From CAVTPD01 sp963736575 (lineage in GTDB: Bacteria; Bacteroidota; Bacteroidia; Cytophagales; JAAEPT01), in contig CAVTPD010000003.1 of NCBI GenBank assembly GCA_963736575.1, forward strand, positions 1,364,001 through 1,428,000: a stretch of DNA of 64,000 bases. Reading direction: 5' to 3'. The translations under genes and the position numbers were made by a program. The notes below the pieces were generated by a model that had not been told where the DNA came from, searched no databases, and saw only the letters and a list, made by a program, of their open reading frames with translations. This document shows, one piece after another, positions 35,871 to 43,339 of this stretch; position 1 is the stretch's first letter; every line of letters starts with the position of its first letter.

Positions 35871-36185
35871 TTAATGATTCTGAAGGCGACCTATAATGGT
35901 TTCCAGCGAAGCTTTTAGTTTATCAAGCGCACCTGATACAGCTATTTCAACCGTGTCGCCCTGGCATGAAACGGCAATCGGCTGTCTGCCTTCCATTCTA
36001 GCTTCTAGTAAACAGCGCATGTCATTCATTCCTTCTTTTTTGCCATTTTCGTCGGATAAATGCACTTCAATTCTTGTAATATGAGATTGAAATCTTTTTA
36101 ATGCTTCTGCTATTGTGGAAGAAAAATAATCCTGATGTCTTTCATCTCCATTTATTGTTTTATCTGTATTGATTTGAATTTTCAT
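35871..36185 (-). CDS. Short HPF/RaiA-type ribosome-associated factor
   Basis: A 104-residue beta-alpha-beta-beta-beta-alpha protein with the ribosome hibernation fold: MKIQINTDKTI at strand 1, the amphipathic helix FSSTIAEALKRFQSHI, and RIEVHLSDENGKK at strand 2. It lacks the C-terminal dimerisation domain of long HPF. Such proteins bind the 30S decoding region and shut down or protect ribosomes in stress. It lies 30 bp downstream of the DUF2892 gene and upstream of cbpA. Confidence 0.8.
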   Translation of the reverse strand: MKIQINTDKTINGDERHQDYFSSTIAEALKRFQSHITRIEVHLSDENGKKEGMNDMRCLLEARMEGRQPIAVSCQGDTVEIAVSGALDKLKASLETIIGRLQNH

Positions 36186-36215
36186 AGTTCTTTAATTTCA
36201 TGTATAAAATGCGAT

Positions 36216-36425
36216 TTATTTTTCTAGTTTTTCCTTTGTACTTATCCCGAAAGGTAAATAGAGGGGGCAAAAACTAATGAAACTGGTGATGATAAAAACA
36301 CCCATAATTATAGTTAATGCCAAAGCCAATGTGCCGGAAATAACATTTGTAAAATATAGCACAGCAATAACCACTGCTAAGCTTAATCGTATGTTTCGGT
36401 CAATTGAACCCATGTTCTTTTTCAT
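36216..36425 (-). CDS. DUF2892 small membrane protein
   Basis: A 69-residue protein with two membrane helices (LSLAVVIAVLYFTNVI and LALALTIIMGVFIITSFISF) and the pattern MGSIDRNIRLSL... SFCPLYLPFGIS, which fits the DUF2892 (YgaP transmembrane-like) family. In several bacteria this domain is fused or linked to rhodaneses. It is the first gene of the HPF-cbpA-cbpM stretch, preceded by a Crp/Fnr-type site. Confidence 0.8.
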   Translation of the reverse strand: MKKNMGSIDRNIRLSLAVVIAVLYFTNVISGTLALALTIIMGVFIITSFISFCPLYLPFGISTKEKLEK

Positions 36426-36591
36426 GATTTCAGTAGTAAAGTTTGTAGATTATGTAAGCGCTGTAATATGATTTATGGCCAGATGCAAAGTTGTAATACA
36501 AAAATGAAAACGAGTCTACTAGCGCTTACCTTTGATGGCATGCTTAAGGTGCTACTTTAAGTTTAAAAAGGATTACATAATTGTGTGGAAT

Positions 36592-36607
36592 ATTTACATA
36601 CATCACA
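36592..36607 (-). promoter_or_regulatory. Candidate Crp/Fnr-type site before DUF2892-HPF operon
   Basis: The minus strand reads TGTGATGTATGTAAAT, matching the TGTGA-N6-TAAN pattern. It is about 170 bp upstream of the DUF2892 ATG. Confidence 0.4.
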
Positions 36608-36634
36608 CATTTATAGGGTTGAGTGGGCGTAATA

Positions 36635-36650
36635 TGTGATGGGTGTAAAC
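36635..36650 (+). promoter_or_regulatory. Second candidate Crp/Fnr-type site, opposite orientation
   Basis: The plus strand reads TGTGATGGGTGTAAAC. It is 43 bp from the neighbouring site measured start to start and faces the other way, so either divergent control or chance. Confidence 0.3.
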
Positions 36651-37041
36651 TAGGATAGGGTTTAAGTAAACTTCAAAACCATTTTTACAACTAGCCCTTT
36701 TCAAACACAATTAAATAAATAGTATATTATTGCTTTGTTGGCTGGAAGTTGCTGCTATGGGTAGCATTCGGTGAGTAATAACTTTTACAAAGTTTTTAAA
36801 AAGAGATTTGTGCAATTGCATATATCCGATTGTTAGGTATTCCAATTGCGAGAATAAAAAAACCTCGATATAAATTTTATTACAAAATGATCCGACTTGG
36901 AGAGATGTTTTGAGCCAGCAGTCATTTTATCCTAAAAAATTAAAAAGAGCAAAAATTTCCTTCCCGTCACGTAACACAATTATAATAGCTTTTCATATCT
37001 TGCCACATAATTGTCAAGCTAATATTTAACAAGTCTTTATA

Positions 37042-37365
37042 ATGGCTACTTTTGGAGATTTTATACGAAAAGAAAGAGAGAAACTTGAGATGACTCAAGA
37101 TAAATTCTGTAAACTTTTAGATATCCCATATACTGATGTCAGTAAAATAGAAAACGGACATAAAAAATTTAAATTTGACAAACTAAATGATCTGGCACAA
37201 ATTCTTGAAATTGATTTTCAACAACTCAAAGATTTGTATGGTGCAGACATTATGCTTGAACAAAAGAGAAAATACGGTTGCTCAGATAACGTTTTTTTAG
37301 TTGCGGAAGAGCAAAATCGTTATGTCAGAAGTAAAACCTATAAACAATCTCAATTAAAATTCTAA
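37042..37365 (+). CDS. XRE-family HTH regulator of the restriction gene
   Basis: A 107-residue Cro/C1-type helix-turn-helix protein (about 5-60: FGDFIRKEREKLEMTQ, FCKLLDIPYTDVSKIENG). It lies 5 bp before the restriction-modification gene on the same strand. Small XRE proteins in this place commonly delay or balance nuclease expression (C proteins), so that role is likely. The C-terminal extension (about 75-107) is Lys/Arg/Gln-rich. No export signal. Confidence 0.8.
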   Translation: MATFGDFIRKEREKLEMTQDKFCKLLDIPYTDVSKIENGHKKFKFDKLNDLAQILEIDFQQLKDLYGADIMLEQKRKYGCSDNVFLVAEEQNRYVRSKTYKQSQLKF

Positions 37366-37370
37366 GAACT

Positions 37371-38675
37371 ATGAAACATAAAAAACTCATACAGGCATTA
37401 GGATTTACAGCAAAAGAAAATAGCTCTGGTGTTTTCCAAAAGAAATACTCGAACGCTGATAATTATACTATTGAAATAGACTTTGAAAAAGAAAACTTTC
37501 TTTTTGGAGATAAAATAAAAACTGAAAGCAAAACAACACAGAATTTTTCACAAGCAGAAAACTGGGTTGTATTGGAATGTGTAGATCGTTTGCTTAGCAA
37601 AGGTTATCAACCACAAAACATTACACTTGAAAAAACATGGGCAACAGGCCACGGTACAAGTGGGCGTTTGGATGTGCTGGTAACTCGTAATAATGGTTCT
37701 GCTTATCTAATGATTGAATGCAAAACATGGGGGGCTGAGTTTGATAAAGCATTTAAAAAGTTAGTAAGTCCTCCAAATGGTGGACAACTATTCACCTATT
37801 TTCAACAAGATAAAGATGCTGATGTACTGATGCTGTATGCTTCCGAATTTGATGGTAACAAAGTACAGTACAAAAGTGAAATCATTAAGATAGAAGATGA
37901 CTATAGACAAACGGGAAATGTAAAAGACTTTTTTGAACGATGGAATAAATTACCAAAGTCAAACGGTATTTTTGATAGCTGGGTGACTCCTTATGAATTC
38001 CAATCTAAAGCTCTTACCAAAAAGGATTTAAAAGTTTTAAAACAAGAAGATAGTAGTTTTATCTTCAATCGATTTTTAGAGATATTAAGACACAACGTAG
38101 TCTCCGACAAACCCAATGCCTTCAATAAAATATTCACGCTTTTTCTGTGTAAAATTATTGATGAATATTCTAAAGCTGATTCCGATGAACTAGAATTCCA
38201 ATGGTTAGAAGGTATTGATAATCATATCTCATTTCAAAAACGTTTGACAGATTTGTACGGACGAGGAATGAGAGAACTTTTAGAAAAGAATGTTACAGAT
38301 GTTAGTGATGAACAATTAGATAAAAGATTTGCGTTAATTGACGAGAAATACCAAGACGAATTCAAGCAAATTCTTACAGAGATAAGACTAAAGAAAAACA
38401 ATGAGTTTGCAATAAAAGAAGTGTTTGACAACGAGTCTTTTGAGGAAAATGCAAAGGTTGTTAAAGAGGTTGTAGAATTATTACAGTTTTACAAAATCAG
38501 ATATAACTATCGTCAGCAATTCTTGAGTGATTTCTTTGAAATGCTTCTTACAACAGGCTTAAAACAAGAATCAGGACAATTTTTCACTCCTGTTCCTGTT
38601 GCTAGATTTGTTATAAAAAGTTTACCTATTAAGGAAATTACCGAAGCGAAAATCAAAATAGGCGAACGAGGATAA
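37371..38675 (+). CDS. RM enzyme piece 1: nuclease domain and start of methyltransferase
   Basis: A 434-codon reading frame. The nuclease core is D101 (GRLDVLV) and E116-C-K118 (LMIECKTWG), the PD-(D/E)xK signature seen in type I R N-terminal domains. The helical region from about residue 240 onward belongs to the N6_N4 methyltransferase N-terminal domain and includes the GQFFTPVPVARF landmark at the end. The frame breaks just before the SAM-binding motif. Confidence 0.75.
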   Translation: MKHKKLIQALGFTAKENSSGVFQKKYSNADNYTIEIDFEKENFLFGDKIKTESKTTQNFSQAENWVVLECVDRLLSKGYQPQNITLEKTWATGHGTSGRLDVLVTRNNGSAYLMIECKTWGAEFDKAFKKLVSPPNGGQLFTYFQQDKDADVLMLYASEFDGNKVQYKSEIIKIEDDYRQTGNVKDFFERWNKLPKSNGIFDSWVTPYEFQSKALTKKDLKVLKQEDSSFIFNRFLEILRHNVVSDKPNAFNKIFTLFLCKIIDEYSKADSDELEFQWLEGIDNHISFQKRLTDLYGRGMRELLEKNVTDVSDEQLDKRFALIDEKYQDEFKQILTEIRLKKNNEFAIKEVFDNESFEENAKVVKEVVELLQFYKIRYNYRQQFLSDFFEMLLTTGLKQESGQFFTPVPVARFVIKSLPIKEITEAKIKIGERG

Positions 38676-38710
38676 CTTGCTTCCAAGAGTTATAGATTAC
38701 GCAGCGGGAA

Positions 38711-39115
38711 GTGGGCATTTTCTTACGGAGTCAATGGAGATTAGTCCAAAATCACATTGATACATTAGAGCCCAATAATTATCCGCCTGAAACAAAAAAA
38801 CAAATTACTGGATTTAAAAGTGTTCAATTCGATTGGGCAGAAAACTATGTATACGGAATAGAGAAAGATTACCGCTTAGTAAAAACCGCTAAGGTAAGTT
38901 GTTATCTGCATGGCGATGGCTTAGCTAAAGTGATTCACGGAGATGGATTAGGTGATTTTGAAACTTCTAAAGAGTTCAAAGATTTACTGAAAGAAACTGA
39001 CAAGACTTACCCGCAGGATAATAAGCAGTTTGACGTAATTATTTCAAACCCGCCTTATTCTGTTTCAGCTTTTAAGGGATTGATGGATGGTGATAAATCA
39101 GCAAAAGGCATTTGA
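38711..39115 (+). CDS. RM enzyme piece 2: methyltransferase core fragment
   Basis: The 134-codon frame contains the region between SAM motif I and catalytic motif IV, including VIISNPPYSVSAF (motif IV). Its first few codons are read out of the gene frame, so the shown start is not real. A frameshift at each end separates it from pieces 1 and 3. Confidence 0.6.
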   Translation: MGIFLRSQWRLVQNHIDTLEPNNYPPETKKQITGFKSVQFDWAENYVYGIEKDYRLVKTAKVSCYLHGDGLAKVIHGDGLGDFETSKEFKDLLKETDKTYPQDNKQFDVIISNPPYSVSAFKGLMDGDKSAKGI

Positions 39116-41105
39116 TTTATACACTAGATTAACCGACCAAAGTTCTGAAATAGAGTGCTTGTTTATCGAACGTACCAAACAACTGCTAAAAGACGGTGGT
39201 GTAGCAGGTATTATTCTTCCAAGCAGTATTTTGAGTAATACAGGCATTTATACCCAAACTCGTGAAATCATATTGAAGTACTTCGATATATTGGCGATTA
39301 CCGAAATGGGTTCTAATACTTTTATGGCGACTGGTACAAATACCGTCACCCTATTCTTAAGAAGAAGAAACAATGCCGATGCTTTCAATATTGAAGAAGC
39401 CGTAAAACGTTGCTTTACCACCTTACAAGACCTTACGATCAACGGAATTGAAAAACCTATCCAAAAATATGTAGCACATGTATGGGAAGGTTTAACCATT
39501 GACGATTACAAAACTTTACTTCAAAAAATACCAAACGAGAAGGTAGATGCTTCGGAAATATACCAAGAGTATACCAAGAAACTTAAAGCCAAAAACGAAG
39601 CCGAGCTTTGGAATGCTATTTTCGCTTTAGAACAAGATAAACTACTCTACTTCATAATTACCTACTCCCAAAAACTGGTATTGGTAAAAACAGGAGAAAA
39701 AAATGATGAAAAACGTTTCTTAGGCTATGAGTTTAGTAGTCGTAGAGGAAGTGAAGGCATTCACCCCATACAACGAAGCAAAAGCATTGACGAATGCACA
39801 CAACTATACGATGCCGATACTTTCGATAACCCCGAAAAAGCAAGTACCTACATTTACAAAGCTTTTAACAACGAGTTTGATCTAGACTTGCCAGAGAGTT
39901 TACAAAAAAATGTGAGCTACAACAACTTGGTAGATATGCTCACTTTTGACCGTGTAGATTTTGAGAAAAACATTTCGCTTTCGGCTAAAAAAAAAGTAAA
40001 AATTGAGAGTAAATGGGATATTGTTAGAATTAAAGATTTATGTGAAATAGGAAGAGGACGGGTAATCAATAAAAAGGAGATTGAGTCAAATTTTGGAGAA
40101 TTCCCTGTTTATTCATCTCAGACTTCAAATGAAGGGATTTTTGGTTTCTTAAACACCTTTGATTTTGAAGGAGAATATGCTACTTGGACTACTGATGGCA
40201 TTTATGCTGGCAGTGTTTTTTACAGAAATGGAAAATTCAACTGTACTAATGTTTGCGGAACGTTAAAAGCTAAAGCAGATAATGTCAACATGCGTTATTT
40301 AGCATATTCGCTCCCAAATTATACAAATGATTACGTAGTAAAAGTAGCGAATCCAAAATTGATGAATAATGTAATGGCGGAAATAAAAATCCCACTCCCA
40401 CCAATAATCATTCAAGAAAAAATAGTTACTGAAATAGAAGTTCTGGAACAGCAAGAGCAAAAAGCTGTTGAGGAGATTGAAAAGCTTAGGGAAGCAATTG
40501 GAGCAACCATTAACAACTCAAAAGGAAGCTTAACTAAATTAGAAGATATCACTTCGAAAATTGGAAGTGGAGCAACGCCAAAAGGCGGTAAAGGCTCTTA
40601 TCAAGAAAGTGGCATCAGTTTAATTAGAAGTCAGAACATTTATGACAATGGTTTTGTAGAAAAAGGTCTCGCTTTTATAAATGACGAGCAAGCCAAAAAA
40701 CTAGATAATGTAGCAGTAGCAAAAAATGACATTCTTTTTAACATAACAGGAGCTTCTATAGCAAGATGTTGTATAGTAGAAGATAAGTATTTACCAGCTC
40801 GTGTCAATCAACACGTTTCCATCATCAGGACAAACGAAAAAGCACTTCCGAAATACGTTCAAATGATTTTAGTAAGTCCTGAATTCAAAGATAAACTATT
40901 ACAGATTGGTGACGGAGGAACATCAAGAGAAGCTATTACAAAGCTTCAATTGGAAGAATTCAAAATCCCTCTACCTTCAATTGAGGAACAACAAAAAATA
41001 GTTGCTGAAATTGAAAAAATAGAATCCAATATATCGGAATTAGAAAAGCAGATTGCAGCAATACCCAAGAAAAAAGAGCAGATACTAAAGAAGTATTTGG
41101 AATAA
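39087..41105 (+). CDS. RM enzyme piece 3: methyltransferase C-part and two specificity domains
   Basis: A 672-codon frame. Residues 10 to about 300 finish the methyltransferase (GGVAGIILPSSILSNTGIYTQ). Residues about 310-465 and 480-672 are two HsdS-like target-recognition domains, each ending in a coiled-coil spacer (IQEKIVTEIEVLEQQEQ and IEEQQKIVAEIEKIESNI). Two recognition domains imply an interrupted, bipartite target sequence. If expressed alone it would lack motifs I and IV. Confidence 0.75.
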   Translation: MVINQQKAFDLYTRLTDQSSEIECLFIERTKQLLKDGGVAGIILPSSILSNTGIYTQTREIILKYFDILAITEMGSNTFMATGTNTVTLFLRRRNNADAFNIEEAVKRCFTTLQDLTINGIEKPIQKYVAHVWEGLTIDDYKTLLQKIPNEKVDASEIYQEYTKKLKAKNEAELWNAIFALEQDKLLYFIITYSQKLVLVKTGEKNDEKRFLGYEFSSRRGSEGIHPIQRSKSIDECTQLYDADTFDNPEKASTYIYKAFNNEFDLDLPESLQKNVSYNNLVDMLTFDRVDFEKNISLSAKKKVKIESKWDIVRIKDLCEIGRGRVINKKEIESNFGEFPVYSSQTSNEGIFGFLNTFDFEGEYATWTTDGIYAGSVFYRNGKFNCTNVCGTLKAKADNVNMRYLAYSLPNYTNDYVVKVANPKLMNNVMAEIKIPLPPIIIQEKIVTEIEVLEQQEQKAVEEIEKLREAIGATINNSKGSLTKLEDITSKIGSGATPKGGKGSYQESGISLIRSQNIYDNGFVEKGLAFINDEQAKKLDNVAVAKNDILFNITGASIARCCIVEDKYLPARVNQHVSIIRTNEKALPKYVQMILVSPEFKDKLLQIGDGGTSREAITKLQLEEFKIPLPSIEEQQKIVAEIEKIESNISELEKQIAAIPKKKEQILKKYLE

Positions 41106-41142
41106 ACACTGGCTTACTACAATCGTAGGTTAAAGGAAACAC

Positions 41143-41520
41143 CTACCCCTTCTTCAAAGCCTCAAACCCCGAGACCACATCAAAGAGTTCTTCGTCAATT
41201 AAGCTTTGGCGGAGGTGATGGAAGGTATGTTCTAGCTCTTCTAACAATTCACCGATGTTTTTTTCTGCCCGTTGCATAGCCGCTAGGCGACTGGAGTTTT
41301 CGCTGGCTAAAGATTCTGCACTGGCTTTGAAGAGTGCCGTAAACAAATACTCATGTATTAAAGCCAGCAGCGTAGCTTGTTCTCCACCTACAATTTGTGG
41401 AGATAATCTAGTGGGCCATTGCAACGCCACAAGGTCTTTTCGCCAGTTGGCGTCTAAGGGTAACAGTTGCTGTACAATCGGAAGATATCCCGCACCTGTT
41501 TCGTTCTTGTAAATTAGAAG
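41143..41520 (-). pseudogene. atpG: 3' remnant of an N-ATPase (alternate F1F0) gamma subunit gene
   Basis: The frame reads LLIYKNETGAGYLPIVQQLL then ALQWPTRLSPQIVGG and HEYLFTALFKASAESLASENSSRLAAMQ, ending GFEALKKG. The SLASENSSRLAAMQRAEKNI helix is the conserved C-terminal helix of F1 gamma, and the SRLAAMQRAEKNI/FHHLRQ version is the form found in Na+-translocating N-ATPases. Only about the last third of a gamma subunit is present and no other ATPase genes are in the window, so it is a relict. Its 5' side runs into a GIY-YIG gene fragment near 41500-41520. Confidence 0.7.
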
Positions 41521-41578
41521 TGTAACCGATATAAATCTTATCGTGTTTTTCTGAGTGTAAGACGTAAACTGTATACAT
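41408..41578 (-). pseudogene. Truncated GIY-YIG gene fused to ATPase remnant
   Basis: ATG at 41578 gives MYTVYVLHSEKHDKIYIGYTSNLQER, the N-terminal part of a GIY-YIG nuclease-like protein with VYVLHS and IYIGYT as the GIY/YIG motifs. After about 26 codons the reading continues out of frame into the ATPase gamma remnant and stops at 41408. The catalytic Arg and Glu region is lost, so it should be inactive. It belongs to a different GIY-YIG subtype from the complete copy next door. Confidence 0.65.
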
Positions 41579-41604
41579 AAAAAGTATTGAGAGCTGTAAA
41601 AAAG

Positions 41605-41632
41605 AAAAGGTCAACCTTTCGATTGACCTTTT
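41605..41632 (-). terminator. Terminator-like stem after tRNA remnant
   Basis: AAAAGGTCAA (41605-41614) pairs with TTGACCTTTT (41623-41632), 10 bp with an 8-nt loop. It sits at the same place relative to the tRNA remnant as the CCTCTTAGA stems do after the intact tRNA genes. Confidence 0.6.
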
Positions 41633-41637
41633 CGTTG

Positions 41638-41682
41638 TAGCGGGAACAGCCCACGAAAGCTTTCGGGGCGAACCTGTGACCA
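41638..41682 (-). pseudogene. Partial initiator-tRNA copy (3' half) with palindrome in T-loop
   Basis: On the minus strand GGTCAC-A-GGTTCG ... CTGTTCCCGCTA matches the T-arm and 3' acceptor strand of the intact tRNA-fMet genes. Its T-loop is broken by the palindrome CGAAAGCTTTCG (41654-41665). The 5' half of the tRNA is absent; the sequence begins right after the GIY-YIG stop codon. The block CGTTGTAGCGGGAAC (41633-41647 plus strand) is exact in all three copies. Confidence 0.6.
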
Positions 41683-41970
41683 TCATTTAGAATATTTATT
41701 AACCAGTCTTTGAGAGATTTCAGGGTACTTGATTAGGTTTTCAATATACTTCCTACTCTTCATCTCTTTAATATGAGTTTCTATTTTTCTAGCAACTGTT
41801 CGGTTTTTACATTCTATTATGTGATAAATTCTCCAGGGGATTCCTGTTCTAGTAGAGTTATTATTTAGTTCTATAGAATTATGGTAATTGAGGCGTTGTT
41901 CAATATCATAGGTTTCACCGATATAGAATTTACTGTTATTAATTGATTTGATGATATAAACAAAGTGCAT
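41683..41970 (-). CDS. GIY-YIG nuclease family protein
   Basis: A 95-residue protein from ATG 41970 (MHFVYIIKSINNSKFYIGETYDIEQRLNYH, quoted here only as far as the motif). It has the GIY (VYIIKS) and YIG (FYIGET) strands, the catalytic Arg of DIEQRLNYHN and a later Glu (KIETHIKEM). The size is that of the stand-alone UvrC/YhbQ-like subfamily. The frame could begin at TTG 41976, but ATG 41970 is preferred. It lies directly downstream of a tRNA-fMet gene and its terminator, and it ends exactly where the partial tRNA copy starts, implying a small cassette that inserts at tRNA 3' ends. Confidence 0.8.
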   Translation of the reverse strand: MHFVYIIKSINNSKFYIGETYDIEQRLNYHNSIELNNNSTRTGIPWRIYHIIECKNRTVARKIETHIKEMKSRKYIENLIKYPEISQRLVNKYSK

Positions 41971-41997
41971 ATTCAAAAAGTATTAAGCATAAAAAAA

Positions 41998-42019
41998 CCT
42001 CTTAGATTTCTCTAAGAGG
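41998..42019 (-). terminator. Terminator of tRNA-fMet, copy 1
   Basis: CCTCTTAGA (41998-42006) pairs with TCTAAGAGG (42011-42019) and is followed on the minus strand by a T-run (41991-41997). It lies 10 bp after the tRNA 3' end, so the tRNA and the GIY-YIG gene would be largely separate transcripts. Confidence 0.8.
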
Positions 42020-42028
42020 CTATCGTTG

Positions 42029-42101
<73 letters not shown>

Positions 42102-42166
42102 ATTTGGGATTGCGAAGATAGGAAAATGTTAATAGAAATCTACGTTATGGTGAATTATAAAATTAA

Positions 42167-42241
42167 CTATTCAATATCATAGGTTTCACCGATATAGAAT
42201 TTACTGTTTTTAATTGATTTGATGATATAAACAAAGTGCAT
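42167..42241 (-). pseudogene. 5' fragment of duplicated GIY-YIG gene
   Basis: Copy 2 of the repeat holds only the first 24 codons of the nuclease gene (one substitution, N to K, relative to the complete copy), followed at once by TAG. No catalytic Arg/Glu, so non-functional. It is the by-product of the duplication that created the second tRNA. Confidence 0.75.
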
Positions 42242-42268
42242 ATTCAAAAAGTATTAAACATAAAAAAA

Positions 42269-42290
42269 CCTCTTAGATTTCTCTAAGAGG
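42269..42290 (-). terminator. Terminator of tRNA-fMet, copy 2
   Basis: Same 9-bp CCTCTTAGA/TCTAAGAGG stem and T-run as copy 1, shifted by 271 bp. Confidence 0.8.
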
Positions 42291-42299
42291 CTATCGTTG

Positions 42300-42372
<73 letters not shown>

Positions 42373-42383
42373 ATTTGGGATTA

Positions 42384-42391
42384 CAAAGTTA
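42384..42391 (-). promoter_or_regulatory. -7 box of tRNA-fMet copy 2
   Basis: Minus-strand TAACTTTG is a perfect TAnnTTTG. The matching position in copy 1 (42113-42120) is TATCTTCG. Confidence 0.6.
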
Positions 42392-42413
42392 GGGAAATGT
42401 AAATAGAAATCAA

Positions 42414-42421
42414 TACTTTTG
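42414..42421 (+). promoter_or_regulatory. -7 box of era
   Basis: TACTTTTG matches TAnnTTTG and ends 11 bp before the era ATG, so the mRNA would have a very short leader. Confidence 0.55.
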
Positions 42422-42432
42422 TAAAAAAAGAA

Positions 42433-43326
42433 ATGAGTGACTCCAATTTTAAAGCCGGTTTTGTAAGTCTAATAGGTAAACCCAATGCTGGGAAATCTAC
42501 CTTGATGAATGCCTTAGTAGGTGAAAATCTGTCGATTATAACTTCAAAGGCTCAAACTACGCGCCATAGAATTAGAGGTATAATTACGGGTGAAGATTTC
42601 CAAATTGTTTATTCTGATACCCCGGGAATCATAGAGCCGAAGTACAAATTGCAGGAATCTATGATGGGTTTCGTGAATGAATCGTTAGAAGATGCCGATG
42701 TTATCTTTTATGTGATTGATTTATTTGAAGATTTTAATCAGGATTTTATAGTTGAACGACTAAAGCTAATCACTACACCCATTGTTTTGGTGTTGAATAA
42801 AATTGATTTAGCTAAAAGCCAAGAACAAGTAGAAGATATTCTAAAAGCTTGGGGCGAAAAACTGAAGTTTCATAAAATGCTTCCAGTTTCGGCTTTAGAG
42901 AAATTTAACATAAACGAGTTGGTAGAAATCATCAAAGAAATGATTCCTGTTCACCCAGCTTATTTTGGGGCAGACGAATTAACAGATAAGTCCGAACGGT
43001 TCATTACTTCAGAAATCATAAGAGAAAAAATCTTTCTGAACTACAAAAAGGAAATTCCTTACAGTACAGAAGTGTTGATCAATTCTTTTTCGGAAGAAGA
43101 AAAAATAATACGCATACAAGCCGATATCTTGGTAGAAAGAGCCACGCAACGGGCTATCATAATAGGTCACCAAGGAAAAGCCATTAAAAAAGTTGGTATA
43201 GAAGCCCGTAAGGATTTAGAAGAATTCTTTGGCAAACAGGTATTTCTAGAGACTTACGTAAAGGTGGAAGAGGATTGGAGAAGAAAGGAAAATAAATTAC
43301 GTAGCTTAGGCTACTTACAAAACTAA
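42433..43326 (+). CDS. era: GTPase Era
   Basis: Essential GTPase in 30S ribosome maturation that binds the 3' end of 16S rRNA. G-domain motifs are GKPNAGKST (G1), SDTPGI (G3) and LNKIDLA (G4) in residues about 10-130. A C-terminal KH-type RNA-binding domain has IIGHQGKAIKKVGIEARKDLEEFF near residues 235-260. The 297-residue length is standard. It lies 13 bp before der on the same strand, a common arrangement in Bacteroidota. Confidence 0.97.
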   Translation: MSDSNFKAGFVSLIGKPNAGKSTLMNALVGENLSIITSKAQTTRHRIRGIITGEDFQIVYSDTPGIIEPKYKLQESMMGFVNESLEDADVIFYVIDLFEDFNQDFIVERLKLITTPIVLVLNKIDLAKSQEQVEDILKAWGEKLKFHKMLPVSALEKFNINELVEIIKEMIPVHPAYFGADELTDKSERFITSEIIREKIFLNYKKEIPYSTEVLINSFSEEEKIIRIQADILVERATQRAIIIGHQGKAIKKVGIEARKDLEEFFGKQVFLETYVKVEEDWRRKENKLRSLGYLQN

Positions 43327-43339
43327 GAGAGAATTTAGC

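Larger units (their letters stand above)
36426..37041. other. Non-coding divergent region with two Crp/Fnr-like sites
   Basis: A 616-bp gap between the DUF2892 operon (minus) and the XRE/restriction genes (plus). No credible ORF was found. It holds two candidate regulatory sites (36592-36607, 36635-36650). The base composition is very AT-rich, especially 36800-37040, as often seen at the edge of an inserted island. Confidence 0.5.
37371..41105 (+). pseudogene. All-in-one restriction-modification enzyme broken by three frameshifts
   Basis: Read through three +1 frameshifts, the gene encodes about 1240 residues in one chain. The order is an HsdR_N-like PD-(D/E)xK nuclease domain, an N6-adenine methyltransferase and two target-recognition domains. 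The shifts are near 38670, 38750 and 39107. Each can be undone by removing one base (extra G in GGCGAACGAG-GAT, an extra base near ATTAGTC-CAA, extra G in GCAAAAG-GCATTT). Motif I (AAGSGHF, 38696-38726), NPPYS (near 39050) and both recognition halves are intact in different frames. No helicase domain, so it is not a classical type I R subunit; type IIG-like architecture. It may be a decayed gene or sequence error; the rest of the frame is clean. Confidence 0.7.

Noticed and set aside
37371..41105. Programmed ribosomal frameshifting in the restriction gene
   Set aside because: Three separate shifts are needed and none lies at a slippery heptamer of the usual kind; decay or sequence error is simpler.
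41683..41970. GIY-YIG gene as part of a group I intron homing system
   Set aside because: No intron core was seen and the tRNA genes are uninterrupted; the arrangement at tRNA 3' ends fits insertion beside, not within, the tRNA.
43250..43302. TACGTA boxes in era as regulatory sites
   Set aside because: They lie inside a conserved coding sequence and are isolated; used instead as a sign of background frequency.
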